DNA of 64,000 nt from positions 434,001 through 498,000 of the forward strand of contig NZ_JBGCCH010000002.1 of assembly GCF_041261205.1 (NCBI RefSeq), in the 5' to 3' direction. The translations under genes and the position numbers were made by a program. The notes under the pieces are model-generated. The model saw only the letters and a program-made list of their open reading frames with translations. It made no database searches and was not told the origin of the DNA. The DNA comes from Catenulispora sp. MAP5-51. Its GTDB lineage: Bacteria > Actinomycetota > Actinomycetes > Streptomycetales > Catenulisporaceae. Each line of letters opens with the position of its first letter. The first letter of the stretch is position 1. Below, piece by piece: positions 28,599 to 37,012 of the stretch.

Positions 28599-29321
28599 AT
28601 GCTTGACGCCTCCACGATCGGACTCGAGGACCGCCTCGAGGAGCGCCTTGACGTGACGGGCCTCGGGGAGGTCCGGATCCTCGTCGTCGACGACCACCGC
28701 ACCTTCGCCGAGGCCCTGGCCTCGCGCCTGCGCGCAGAACCCGGCTTCGGTGTGGCGGCGACCACCACCATCGACGGCGCCCGCCGCCTGATCGACGAGC
28801 GCCGCCCGGACGTGGTCCTGCTCGACGTCGATCTCGACGGCCGAGACGGCATCCGCTTCGCCGCCGAGATCCGCGCGAGCCATGCCGACGTCCGCATCGT
28901 CATGGTCACCGCCGGCGAGGAGGAGCGCCGGGTCGCCGAGGCGGTCCGGGGCGGTGTGAACGCCTGGGTCGCCAAGGACGGCTCGGTGGAGCACCTGCTC
29001 CAGGTCGTCCGCGGCGTCCTGCGCGACGAGACCCACATCCCGCCGCGCCTGCTCACCTACGTCCTGAGCGACCTGATGGCCGCCGAACAGGAGCGCAACG
29101 AGCACGAGACCCTGGTCGGCGCCCTCACCCCGCGCGAGCGCGAGGTGCTGCAGTGCATGGTGTCCGGCATGACCCGGGCCTCCATCGCCCAGCACCTGTT
29201 CCTGTCCCCCAACACGGTCCGCACCCACATGCAGAACGTCCTGGGCAAGCTCGGCGTACACTCCACGCTGGCCGCCGTGGCGGTGGCCCGACGTGCCGGA
29301 ATCGGGGAAGACCCCCGCTGA
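28599..29321 (+). CDS. Second NarL/LuxR-type response regulator
   Basis: A 240-residue response regulator with a complete receiver: VVDDHRTFAEAL, DVVLLDVDLDGRDG with the phospho-acceptor Asp, MVTAGEE, and VAKDGS. The HTH region is LTPREREVLQCMVSGMTRAS with NTVRTHMQNVLGKLGVHSTL. It follows the first regulator after 126 bases, which hold a GC-rich imperfect hairpin after the previous stop. No kinase lies next to it other than the one at 25438, so one kinase may serve two regulators. Start 28599 is chosen for GAGGA eight bases upstream; ATG 28590 is possible. Confidence 0.92.
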   Translation: MLDASTIGLEDRLEERLDVTGLGEVRILVVDDHRTFAEALASRLRAEPGFGVAATTTIDGARRLIDERRPDVVLLDVDLDGRDGIRFAAEIRASHADVRIVMVTAGEEERRVAEAVRGGVNAWVAKDGSVEHLLQVVRGVLRDETHIPPRLLTYVLSDLMAAEQERNEHETLVGALTPREREVLQCMVSGMTRASIAQHLFLSPNTVRTHMQNVLGKLGVHSTLAAVAVARRAGIGEDPR

Positions 29322-29346
29322 CCGGCGGAGGAACCGACGAGGAACG

Positions 29347-30858
29347 ATGACCGGAAAGCCCGATGCGCTGTGGGATGGGCCCGAACGGCCCGCCCTGCTG
29401 CACACGCTGATCATCGGCGCCGGACGGGCCGGCCGGGCCCTGGCCCGGGATCTGCGCGACGACGAAAGCCACGGACTCCACCCGATCGGCTTCCTCGACG
29501 ACGCCGAAGGTACCCGTGACGCCGAAGGCACCGACGACGCCGAAGGTACCGACCGCCCGGTACCACCCCGCCTCGGCACCCTGGCCGACCTGCCGCGTCT
29601 GCTGGACGAGCACACAGCCGACGCCGTCGTGCTCGCGATCCCCGGCCTGCCGACCCAGCGCGTCCGCGAACTGACCAGCACGGTGATCGCCGCGGGCGCC
29701 GTCGTCCGCCACCTGCCCTGGTACGCCGCCGCCCTGGCGCGCGAAGCGACCGCCTCCGACCTGCTGCCCCTGGACGTCAGGGCCCTGATCGACGGCCCGG
29801 AGCCGTATGTCGTCTCGCCCGAGGTCAAGGAGATCGTCACCGGCAAGCGCGTCCTGGTCACCGGCGCCGGCGGCGCGCTCGGCGCGGAGCTCTGCCGGCA
29901 ACTGCACGCCTTCAACCCGGACAGGCTGTTCCTCCTCGGCGGCGAGAAGCCGTCGCGAAGCCTGCTCGCGGACGTATGGGGTGAGGAACCGGCCACCGAC
30001 CTCCTCGACCGCGACGAGGCCGACCGGACGTTCCGCGACCTGCGGCCCGAGGTGGTGTTCCACGCCGCCGGGCTCAGGCACCCCGCCATCCTGGAACGCC
30101 GACCGAGCCAGGGCGTGACGGCCAACGTCCTCAGCACCGACAACCTCGTCCGCGCGGCGGCCCGACACGGCACCGAGCGCTTCGTCCGCCTCTCCACCGA
30201 CGCCGACCCGGCCTCGATGCTCGGCGCCTCCCACCGCGCCGCGGAAGCCGTCCTGCTCGGCGCCGCCCAGAAGATCGGCAGGACCGGCGGGACCAGCGGG
30301 ACCACCACGGCAGGCAAGGCCAGCAAGACCGGCAAGTCCGGCAAGAAGCACCGCGCGGAAACCGTGTTCGCCACCGTCCGCATCGGCGACGTCCTGGACG
30401 CCCGCGACTCCCTCCTGACCGTCCTGGCCCACGAGATCCGCGCCGGCGGCCCGGTGGCCGTCACCCACCCGGAAGCAGCCCGCTGCTTCGCGACCGTCGA
30501 GGAGGCCGTGGCCCTGACGCTGGAAGCAGCCCGGATGGCCACCGGCGGCGAGATCTACACCCTCGGCCTCCCCGAGCCGATGCGCGTCACCGAGGTGGTC
30601 TCGCGTTTCACCCGGCAGTACCGACTCCCCGAGGTGCCGATCCGCTACGTCGGGCAGCGCCAAAGCAGCAAAGCCCTCGAACAGGGCAGAACCATCCCCA
30701 CCGCGCACCCGCAGATCTTCACGACGCCCGACCACGCGGACTCCGCCGAGGACGCGCGCCTGCCGGAACGCCTGGACAAGATCTACAAGGCCGCCGCCAA
30801 GAACCGGGACCCGAAGGTGCGTCAGATGCTGCTGAGTCTGGCTAAATCAACAACCTGA
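29347..30858 (+). CDS. CapD/FlaA1-like Rossmann protein, soluble and catalytically degenerate
   Basis: A 503-residue relative of the CapD/WbpM sugar-nucleotide dehydratases. The first Rossmann motif IIGAGRAGRALARDL (about 18-32) and second motif VLVTGAGGALGAELCRQL (about 175) are clear, but the four N-terminal membrane helices are missing. At the active site the family sequence STDKA...MGATK reads STDADPASMLGASHR, so both lysines and the Tyr/Met are replaced. Two low-complexity inserts are present: three 18-bp repeats (29500-29553, encoding DAEGTx) and a Gly/Thr/Lys stretch near residue 315. A NAD-binding or scaffold role seems more likely than dehydration. It follows the second response regulator by 25 bases. 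Confidence 0.75.
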   Translation: MTGKPDALWDGPERPALLHTLIIGAGRAGRALARDLRDDESHGLHPIGFLDDAEGTRDAEGTDDAEGTDRPVPPRLGTLADLPRLLDEHTADAVVLAIPGLPTQRVRELTSTVIAAGAVVRHLPWYAAALAREATASDLLPLDVRALIDGPEPYVVSPEVKEIVTGKRVLVTGAGGALGAELCRQLHAFNPDRLFLLGGEKPSRSLLADVWGEEPATDLLDRDEADRTFRDLRPEVVFHAAGLRHPAILERRPSQGVTANVLSTDNLVRAAARHGTERFVRLSTDADPASMLGASHRAAEAVLLGAAQKIGRTGGTSGTTTAGKASKTGKSGKKHRAETVFATVRIGDVLDARDSLLTVLAHEIRAGGPVAVTHPEAARCFATVEEAVALTLEAARMATGGEIYTLGLPEPMRVTEVVSRFTRQYRLPEVPIRYVGQRQSSKALEQGRTIPTAHPQIFTTPDHADSAEDARLPERLDKIYKAAAKNRDPKVRQMLLSLAKSTT

Positions 30859-31050
30859 TCAGCATCCGACGCCTGATTCCCCCTACTGCATATCCACAAC
30901 GCCTCGGGCGGATACGGATTCGTACACGCATTCGCCCAGATGAGAGCACTGACCGCCGCTGCCCGGGCTCCGCCCCGGTACACGCTCCTCGCTGAGTAAC
31001 GCCTCTCCAAAACGCTGGCGCCCGCGCGTCACATGAGTAGGCTCGACTAC

Positions 31051-31467
31051 ATGGCGTACAAGGTCGAGCGCACCGAGGCAGAGTGGCGGCAGCATCTGGG
31101 ACCCGCCGCCTACAAGACCCTGCGCGAGTTCGGAACCGAGAACCCGTGGTCCGGCGCCTACGTCGAGAGTGACGATCCGGGCAACTACATGTGCCGGGGC
31201 TGCGACACCGCCCTGTTCGGCTCCCAATCCAAGTTCAACGCCGAGTGCGGGTGGGCCGCCTTCTCCGGCCCCCTCACCGACGACCTCATCGAGCAGCACG
31301 AGGACCGTTCGCAGGGCATGCTGCGCACCGAGATCCGGTGTGCCACCTGCGGTTCGCACCTCGGCTACCTGTTCAACGACGCACCGGAGGAGTTCGGCGG
31401 CTGGCGCTACTGCGTGAACTCGATCGGGCTGATGCTGAAGGAGTCGATGTCCAGTACGGCTTCCTGA
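31051..31467 (+). CDS. msrB: Peptide-methionine (R)-S-oxide reductase
   Basis: MsrB reduces the R epimer of methionine sulfoxide in oxidised proteins. 138 residues. Structural zinc is bound by CRGC and CATC. The catalytic segment is RYCVNSIGL with Cys121, and the conserved FNAECGWAAFS and HLGYLFNDAP blocks are present. I begin at ATG 31051 (MAYKVERTEAEW), the usual family start; an in-frame ATG at 31033 lies 18 bases earlier and no strong ribosome-binding site decides. It stands alone. Confidence 0.93.
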   Translation: MAYKVERTEAEWRQHLGPAAYKTLREFGTENPWSGAYVESDDPGNYMCRGCDTALFGSQSKFNAECGWAAFSGPLTDDLIEQHEDRSQGMLRTEIRCATCGSHLGYLFNDAPEEFGGWRYCVNSIGLMLKESMSSTAS

Positions 31468-31543
31468 GGGGACGCGCGCCCGCCTTCTCGTGCGGAGAGG
31501 CTTCTAACGCATAGACGCCACACTATCCATTAGAATCATCGGC

Positions 31544-32455
31544 ATGAGCGCTCTTGTCCTGCCCGCGATCCGCCACCGCGCCGTGACCGTCTCCGGCGTG
31601 AACGTCTTCTACCGGGAGACCGTCCCCGAACGCGCCGAAGCCCTTGCCGCGCCGGCCGTCCTGCTCCTGCACGGCTTCCCCAGCTCCTCGGCGCAGTACC
31701 GGCGCCTGATGGACGCCCTCGGCGGCGAGCACCGCCTGGTCGCCCCGGACTACCCCGGTTTCGGCCGCACGACCGTGCCGGAGGACTTCGTCCACTCCTT
31801 CGAGTCCCTCACCGATGTCGTCGAGGCCTTCGTCGAGGCCCTCGGGCTCACCGCCGGCGGCCGCCGCCTGGCCGTGTACGCCTTCGACTTCGGCGGCCCG
31901 GTCGCCTTCCGGCTCGCGGAGCGCCACCCGGAGTGGATCGCGGGGCTGATCGTGCAGAACGCCAACGCCTACGCCGAGGGCCTGTCCGAGATCGCCAGGA
32001 GCCTGACCGCCGAGAAGCCGGGCGTCCCGGGCGCCGAGGACCGCGTCCGCGCCATCCTCACCGAGGAGGTGACCCGCTCCCAGTACGAGGGCGGCACCTC
32101 GGACGTCGAGCTGATCGCCCCCGACGGCTGGACCCTGGACCAGCACTACCTCGACCTGCCGGGCCGGGACGCCGCGCAGATCGCGCTCGCCCTGGACTAC
32201 CACGGCAACGTCGAGCGCTACCCGCGCTGGCAGCGCTGGCTGGCCGAGCACCGTCCGCCGGCGCTGATCCTGTGGGGCGACGGCGATGCGTTCTTCACCG
32301 TCGAGGGCGCGAAAGCGTATCTGCGGGACCTGCCGGACGCGCGGCTGCACGTCTTCCGGACCGGCCACTTCGCCCTGGAGGAGAAGCTTCCCGAGATGGC
32401 GCCGCTGATCGGCGACTTCCTCGACGAGTTGGGGCGAGCCGACGCGGTGCGGTAA
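31544..32455 (+). CDS. Alpha/beta hydrolase with Asp nucleophile (epoxide hydrolase/haloalkane dehalogenase-like)
   Basis: A 303-residue alpha/beta hydrolase. The oxyanion HGFP motif is LLLHGFPSSS, the nucleophile elbow VYAFDFGGPVA places Asp115 where lipases have Ser, the acid is in WGDGDAFF and the His is His275 in TGHFALEE. Asp nucleophiles are found in epoxide hydrolases and haloalkane dehalogenases; the Trp that follows Asp in dehalogenases is Phe here, which favours epoxide hydrolase or an unassigned relative. A possible -10 TAGAAT (31529) ten bases before the ATG suggests a very short or absent leader. Confidence 0.85.
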   Translation: MSALVLPAIRHRAVTVSGVNVFYRETVPERAEALAAPAVLLLHGFPSSSAQYRRLMDALGGEHRLVAPDYPGFGRTTVPEDFVHSFESLTDVVEAFVEALGLTAGGRRLAVYAFDFGGPVAFRLAERHPEWIAGLIVQNANAYAEGLSEIARSLTAEKPGVPGAEDRVRAILTEEVTRSQYEGGTSDVELIAPDGWTLDQHYLDLPGRDAAQIALALDYHGNVERYPRWQRWLAEHRPPALILWGDGDAFFTVEGAKAYLRDLPDARLHVFRTGHFALEEKLPEMAPLIGDFLDELGRADAVR

Positions 32456-32480
32456 GCCGACGCACTGCAGTGAGCCGCCG

Positions 32481-33707
32481 TCAGCGCTCCTTGCGCTGCT
32501 TCCACAGCACCCGGGCCCGCAACCCCCCGACCGCGAGCACCAGGAAGCCCAGGACGTAGAGCAGCGTCTCGAAGGCGTCGCCCAGGAAGGTGGACCCGGC
32601 CTCCTTGTGCGGCGCCGTGACGGCTGCCGGGGCCGGCGTGGTCAGGGTGCCGTCGTCGTCCGACAGCGACTGCTTCTTCGAGTGCAGCGCGTCCGGTGGC
32701 GGCAGCGTCTCGTTCGGCACCGCCGACTTCAGCAGCGGGTCCGGCGCCGCCAGCTGGTCCACGCCGGCCGCCGTGGCCGGCACCGCGAAGCCCCAGTCGA
32801 GCAGCTTGGCCGTCTGCTGGTAGATGTCGGTGCCGGCGTCGAACACCGAGACGATGAGCATGCGGCCGTTGCGCTCGGCGGCGCCGACGAAGGTGTGGTG
32901 GGCCAGCGAGGTGTAGCCGTTCTTCACCCCGAGCATGCCGGGGTACTTGCCCAGGAGCCGGTTCTCGCTGTCGATCTCGAAGGTGGTGCCGTTCACCGAG
33001 GGGAACTTGGCCTTCGCCAGCGAGCAGTACGCGCGGAAACCCGGGTCCTGCAAGCCCGCGCGCGCCATCAGGGCCAGGTCGTAGGAGGTGGAGACCTGGC
33101 CGTCGGCGTCGTAGCCGTCGTCGTTGACCACGACGGTGTCGTTCGCGTGCAGCCGCTGCGCGGTCTGGCGCATGAGGTCCACCGTCGCCGGCTCGCCGCC
33201 GGCCATGGCCGCCAGCGTGGCGATCGCGTCGTTGCCCGAGCGCAGGAACACCGCGTTCCACAGGTCGGAGACCCGGTAGGACAGCCCGGGCTTGATGCCG
33301 ACCGCGCTGCCGCCGGGCTCGGCGGTGGCCAGGGCGGCGATGTCGCCGGGCACCGAGAGGTGGACGGCCGAGGGGTCCAGCCGGGGCATCAGGGCCAGCG
33401 CGGTCAGGACCTTGAGCGTGGAGGCCGGGCGCAGGCGGTCGTGCGGGGCGCGCTCGGCCAGGATCGCGCCGGTGGCCTCGTCGGCGATGACGAACGAGCC
33501 GGCCTGGACGTCCGGCGGGATCGGCGGGGTCCCGGGGCTGGCGACCGTCGGCCCGAGCGGCGTGGAGCTGGGCGCCGGGGGCGTCGGCGTGGGCGCCGCA
33601 GCCGCCGCGGCTGCTCCCGCACTTGTAGCCGCACCTGTACCGACACAGATCAGCGCCGTGCACGCCGCGGCGACCGTGATGGTCCGACGAACCAATGACC
33701 CTCGCAT
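32481..33707 (-). CDS. D-alanyl-D-alanine carboxypeptidase (DacA/PBP5 type, S11)
   Basis: Membrane-attached enzyme trimming the terminal D-Ala of peptidoglycan stem peptides. 408 residues: signal peptide (1-32), a Pro/Thr/Ala linker, then SxxK in RPASTLK, SxN in RSGND, and KNG in VKNGYTS replacing the usual KTG. A C-terminal hydrophobic helix (FETLLYVLGFLVLAVGGLRA) followed by RKER anchors it, as in many actinobacterial members. ATG 33707 begins MRGSLVRRT with a typical n-region; the frame is open upstream. It converges on the hydrolase gene. Confidence 0.92.
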   Translation of the reverse strand: MRGSLVRRTITVAAACTALICVGTGAATSAGAAAAAAAPTPTPPAPSSTPLGPTVASPGTPPIPPDVQAGSFVIADEATGAILAERAPHDRLRPASTLKVLTALALMPRLDPSAVHLSVPGDIAALATAEPGGSAVGIKPGLSYRVSDLWNAVFLRSGNDAIATLAAMAGGEPATVDLMRQTAQRLHANDTVVVNDDGYDADGQVSTSYDLALMARAGLQDPGFRAYCSLAKAKFPSVNGTTFEIDSENRLLGKYPGMLGVKNGYTSLAHHTFVGAAERNGRMLIVSVFDAGTDIYQQTAKLLDWGFAVPATAAGVDQLAAPDPLLKSAVPNETLPPPDALHSKKQSLSDDDGTLTTPAPAAVTAPHKEAGSTFLGDAFETLLYVLGFLVLAVGGLRARVLWKQRKER

Positions 33708-33878
33708 GCCTGCGGAGTATCCAACCGGCCGGCCCCGCCAAACCCCGGACCCGCCGGACGCGTGACGCCGTCCGCCGACGCCGTCCCCCGCTCCAGCCAT
33801 CGGTGACTCGCTGCTCCGCACGGAGCCCAGACTATGCGGCCGGAGTGCGCGAACGGAGCATCATCGGGCACTGCGTCG

Positions 33879-35054
33879 CTACACGAAGGCCGAGACCCCG
33901 GTCAGCGCACGCCCGATGACCAGGCTGTGGATCTCGCTCGTGCCCTCGTAGGTGAGGACCGACTCCAGGTTGTTCGCGTGCCTGAGCACCGGGTACTCCA
34001 GCGTGATCCCGTTGGCGGCCAGGATGGTGCGGCACTCCCGGGCGATGGCCAGCGCCTCGCGCACGTTGTTGAGTTTGCCCAGGCTCACCTGCCGCGGGTC
34101 CAGCTTCCCGGCGTCCTTGAGCCGGCCCAGGTGCAGCGCCAGCAGCATGCCCTTGCCGAGCTCCAGCGCCATGTCGGCGAGCTTCTGCTGGGTCAGCTGG
34201 AAGCCGGCCAGCGGCCGGTCGAAGACCTCGCGGTCCATGGCGTAGGCGATCGCCGCCTCCAGACAGTCGCGCGCGGCCCCGAGGGCGCCGAACACGATGC
34301 CGAAGCGCGCCTCGTCCAGGCACCCGAGCGGCCCGGACAGCCCGGCGGCCTCCGGCAGGACCGCGTCGGCCGGCAGCCGCACGTCCTGCAGCACCAGCTC
34401 GCTGGTGACGCTGGCACGCAGCGAAAGCTTCTTCTTGATCTCCGGCGCGCTGAACCCGGGGGTGTCGGCGGGCACGACGAAGCCCCGGATCCCGTCCTCG
34501 GTCCCGGCCCAGACGACCGCGACGTCGGCCACCGAGCCGTTGGTGATCCACATCTTGGTGCCGTTGAGCACCCAGCCCTCGCCCTCGCGCTTGGCGGTGG
34601 TCCGCATCCCGGCCGGGTTGGACCCGAAGTCGGGCTCCGTCAGCCCGAAGCAGCCGATCGCCTCGCCGGCGGCCATGCGCGGCAGCCAGGCCTGCTTCTG
34701 CTCCTCGGAGCCGTACCGCCAGATCGCGAACATGGCCAGCGAGCCCTGCACGGAGACCAGCGAGCGCAGCCCGGAATCGACCGCCTCCAGCTCCATGCAG
34801 GCCAGGCCGTAGGTCAGGGCGCTGGTTCCGGCGCAGCCGTAGCCGTGCAGGTGCATGCCCAGGACGCCGAGTCCGCCCAGGCCCCGGGCGATGTCGCGGG
34901 CCGGCAGCTCCCCGGCCTCGAACCAGTCGGCGACGTGCGGGCGCAGCTCGCGGGCGCCGTAGGAGCGGACCAGGTCGCGCATGGCGCGTTCCTCGTCACT
35001 GAGCAGGCCGTCGATCGCGAACAGATCGAGGGGGGACACAGGCTTGGAGGGCAT
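33879..35054 (-). CDS. gcdH: Acyl-CoA dehydrogenase, glutaryl-CoA dehydrogenase type
   Basis: A 391-residue flavoenzyme. The acyl-CoA dehydrogenase blocks GCFGLTEPDFGSNPAGMRT and WITNGSVADVAVVWA are present, and LTYEGTSEIHSLVIGRALTG gives the catalytic base Glu at about residue 370 in the context typical of glutaryl-CoA dehydrogenase, which dehydrogenates and decarboxylates glutaryl-CoA to crotonyl-CoA. The neighbouring class III CoA-transferase could supply glutaryl-CoA. ATG 35054 begins MPSKPVSPLDLF and has GGAG upstream. The shared GntR site at 35079 lies 25 bases upstream. Confidence 0.88.
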   Translation of the reverse strand: MPSKPVSPLDLFAIDGLLSDEERAMRDLVRSYGARELRPHVADWFEAGELPARDIARGLGGLGVLGMHLHGYGCAGTSALTYGLACMELEAVDSGLRSLVSVQGSLAMFAIWRYGSEEQKQAWLPRMAAGEAIGCFGLTEPDFGSNPAGMRTTAKREGEGWVLNGTKMWITNGSVADVAVVWAGTEDGIRGFVVPADTPGFSAPEIKKKLSLRASVTSELVLQDVRLPADAVLPEAAGLSGPLGCLDEARFGIVFGALGAARDCLEAAIAYAMDREVFDRPLAGFQLTQQKLADMALELGKGMLLALHLGRLKDAGKLDPRQVSLGKLNNVREALAIARECRTILAANGITLEYPVLRHANNLESVLTYEGTSEIHSLVIGRALTGVSAFV

Positions 35055-35078
35055 GGCCCTACTCCACCACAGAATGGA

Positions 35079-35091
35079 TTTTGGATCCAGT
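35079..35091. promoter_or_regulatory. Putative GntR operator in the gcdH/CoA-transferase divergent promoter
   Basis: TTTTGGATCCAGT here is the exact reverse complement of ACTGGATCCAAAA at 36927, upstream of the GntR gene. The 49-base divergent gap contains this single copy, so one bound regulator could control both transcripts. Confidence 0.75.
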
Positions 35092-35103
35092 ATGGTGGCC
35101 GCC

Positions 35104-36258
35104 ATGGCTCCCCTGACTCCCAAGGCTCTCCCGCTGCACGGCGTCCTGGTCGCGGACTTCAGCCGCGTCCTGGCCGGCCCCTACGCGACCATGCTCCTGG
35201 CCGACCTCGGCGCGGACGTGGTGAAGGTGGAGCGCCCCGGCAGCGGCGACGACACCCGCGCGTGGGGCCCGCCGTTCGCCGCGGACGGGACGGCGACGTA
35301 CTTCCAGGCCGTGAACCGCAACAAGCGCTCGGTGGCGCTGGACCTCCGGGCACCGAAGGACGCGGAGCTGGCCAAGGAGCTGTTGCGGCGCGCGGACGTG
35401 GTGGTGGAGAACTTCCTGCCCGGAACCATGGAGCGCCTCGGGCTCGGATACGAGCAGATGCGGGAGCACGACCCGGGAGTCATCTACTGCTCGATCACCG
35501 GGTTCGGCGATGGCGCGGGCGCGGAACTCCCGGGCTACGACCTGCTGGCTCAGGCGGTCGGCGGCCTGATGAGCGTCACCGGCGAGCCGGACCGCCCGGC
35601 GAAGGCGGGGGTGGCGCTGGTGGACGTGATCACCGGACTGCACGCGGCGTTCGGGATCCTGGCGGCGCTGCGCCACCGCGACGCCACCGGCGAGGGACAG
35701 CGGGTGTCGGTATCGCTGCTGACATCGCTGCTGTCGGGAATGGTGAACCACGCCTCGGCGTACCTCGGAGCCGGCGTGGTGCCGCGCGCGATGGGCAACC
35801 GGCACCCGAGCATCGCGCCGTACGAAGTCTTCGACGCCGCCGACCGGCCGCTGGTGATCGCCGCGGGGAACGACCGGCAGTTCCACAGCCTGTGCACAGC
35901 GCTCGACGCGCCGGACCTGGCCGCCGATCCGCGCTTCGGCACGAACACTTCGCGGGTCGCGCACCGCGACGCCCTGGCCGAGGAGCTGAACCGGCGGCTG
36001 GGCACGCGGCCGGCCGAGGCGTGGTTCGCCTCGCTGACCGAGGCCGGGGTGCCGTGCGGGCCGATCAATGATGTGGCCGACGCATTCGCGCTGGCCGAGC
36101 ACTTGGGACTGGACGCGGCGGTGGATGTCGGCGGCGCGCGGCAGACCGCACATCCGGTGCGCTTCAGCGCGACGCCCGCCGACTACCAGACCCCGCCGCC
36201 CGCGCTGGACGCCGACGGCACGGCCATCCGCGAATGGCTGAGTCAGCCCTCGATCTGA
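35104..36258 (+). CDS. Class III (CaiB/BaiF) CoA-transferase
   Basis: A 384-residue family III CoA-transferase, moving CoA between carboxylic acids. Family features: LVADFSRVLAGPYATMLLADLGADVVKVERPGSGDDTR with the active-site Asp expected in the later VISI-type segment (GLGYEQMREHDPGVIYCSITGFG), and VALVDVITGLHAAFGILAAL. Divergent to gcdH and convergent with the GntR gene; this set suggests succinyl-CoA:glutarate CoA transfer as in glutarate catabolism, but the substrate is inferred from context. ATG 35104 (MAPLTPK) or 35092 can start it. Its last 16 bases overlap the end of the GntR gene. Confidence 0.88.
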   Translation: MAPLTPKALPLHGVLVADFSRVLAGPYATMLLADLGADVVKVERPGSGDDTRAWGPPFAADGTATYFQAVNRNKRSVALDLRAPKDAELAKELLRRADVVVENFLPGTMERLGLGYEQMREHDPGVIYCSITGFGDGAGAELPGYDLLAQAVGGLMSVTGEPDRPAKAGVALVDVITGLHAAFGILAALRHRDATGEGQRVSVSLLTSLLSGMVNHASAYLGAGVVPRAMGNRHPSIAPYEVFDAADRPLVIAAGNDRQFHSLCTALDAPDLAADPRFGTNTSRVAHRDALAEELNRRLGTRPAEAWFASLTEAGVPCGPINDVADAFALAEHLGLDAAVDVGGARQTAHPVRFSATPADYQTPPPALDADGTAIREWLSQPSI

Positions 36259-36899
36259 AGCGCCAGCGTCTCGACCGCCGCGGCCCTGTGCCGGTCGAAC
36301 CACCGCACAGCGCCCTCGGCGTCACCGGCGCGCAAGGCCGCCAACGCGGCCCGGTGTTCGGCGACGACGTGCCGCCGATTGTCGTCGCCGGCGTAGTAGA
36401 GGGAGCGGTAGGCGTCGGTGCTGTCCCAGAGCGTACCGATGATGCGCATCAGCCGCGGCATCCCCGCAGCTTCGAAGAGCGTGAAGTGGAAGCGCCGATT
36501 CGCCCCGGCCATCATCGCGACGGCGCCTTCATCGGCAGCCTTCTCCACCTCGGCCTGCGCAGCCTCCAGCCGCGCGAAGACCGCCTCGTCGAGCAGCGGC
36601 ACCGCCGCCCGCACCGCCTCGGCCTCCAGGATCTCCCGCAGCCGGTACACCTCGCGCAGATCGGCCATCGACAGCTCGACGACCCGATACCCCCGGTGCG
36701 CGCGATAGGTGACGAGGCCCTCGCCCTCCAGCGTCTTCAGCGCCTCCCGCAACGGAACGCGGCTCACCTCAAGACGCTCGGCCAGCGCCTCCTGCCGGAT
36801 GGCGGACCCCGGCTTCAGCTCGCCAGTGGTGATGGCCCGGCGCACCTCGGCCAGCACGAACTGCTGCGCGGTCGGCGGTCGCGACCCCACCTCGGTCAC
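36243..36899 (-). CDS. GntR family regulator (FadR/FCD subfamily)
   Basis: A 218-residue repressor-type regulator. Winged helix: VLAEVRRAITTGELKPGSAI, RQEALAERLEVSRVPLREAL and RAHRGYRVVELS. The C-terminal FCD domain has the metal/ligand pocket residues LEAEAVRAA, HFTLFEAA (with the preceding Arg/Asn), and HVVAEHRAALAALRAGD. Ligands of such proteins are often small carboxylates or CoA-related acids. GTG 36899 has GGGAGG five bases upstream. The same 13-bp site occurs in its own upstream region and between gcdH and the CoA-transferase gene, pointing to control of both and of itself. Confidence 0.92.
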   Translation of the reverse strand: MTEVGSRPPTAQQFVLAEVRRAITTGELKPGSAIRQEALAERLEVSRVPLREALKTLEGEGLVTYRAHRGYRVVELSMADLREVYRLREILEAEAVRAAVPLLDEAVFARLEAAQAEVEKAADEGAVAMMAGANRRFHFTLFEAAGMPRLMRIIGTLWDSTDAYRSLYYAGDDNRRHVVAEHRAALAALRAGDAEGAVRWFDRHRAAAVETLALQIEG

Positions 36900-36926
36900 C
36901 GTCGCCTCCCGCCGCTCACGCCCTGA

Positions 36927-36939
36927 ACTGGATCCAAAA
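36927..36939. promoter_or_regulatory. Putative GntR autoregulatory operator
   Basis: ACTGGATCCAAAA, 28 bases upstream of the GntR start codon, matches in inverse orientation the site at 35079-35091 over all 13 positions. The core TGGATCCA is itself palindromic. Confidence 0.75.
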
Positions 36940-36976
36940 CGGTAGCACGGGGTGGCGTTCGACCCCCGCAAATGCA

Positions 36977-36990
36977 AAAGTGCGCACTTT
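36977..36990. promoter_or_regulatory. Palindromic operator and promoter of the toxin-antitoxin pair
   Basis: AAAGTGCGCACTTT is a perfect 14-bp palindrome. A -10-like TACACT lies at 37001-37006, so the palindrome covers the -35 position and transcription would begin near ATG 37013. Autorepression by the antitoxin or complex is the usual arrangement. Confidence 0.65.
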
Positions 36991-37012
36991 GCTGACTGCT
37001 TACACTATGAGC

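Noticed and set aside
34981-35103. Longer start for the CoA-transferase
   Set aside because: It would run through the gcdH start region and the GntR site; the family N-terminus begins after ATG 35104.
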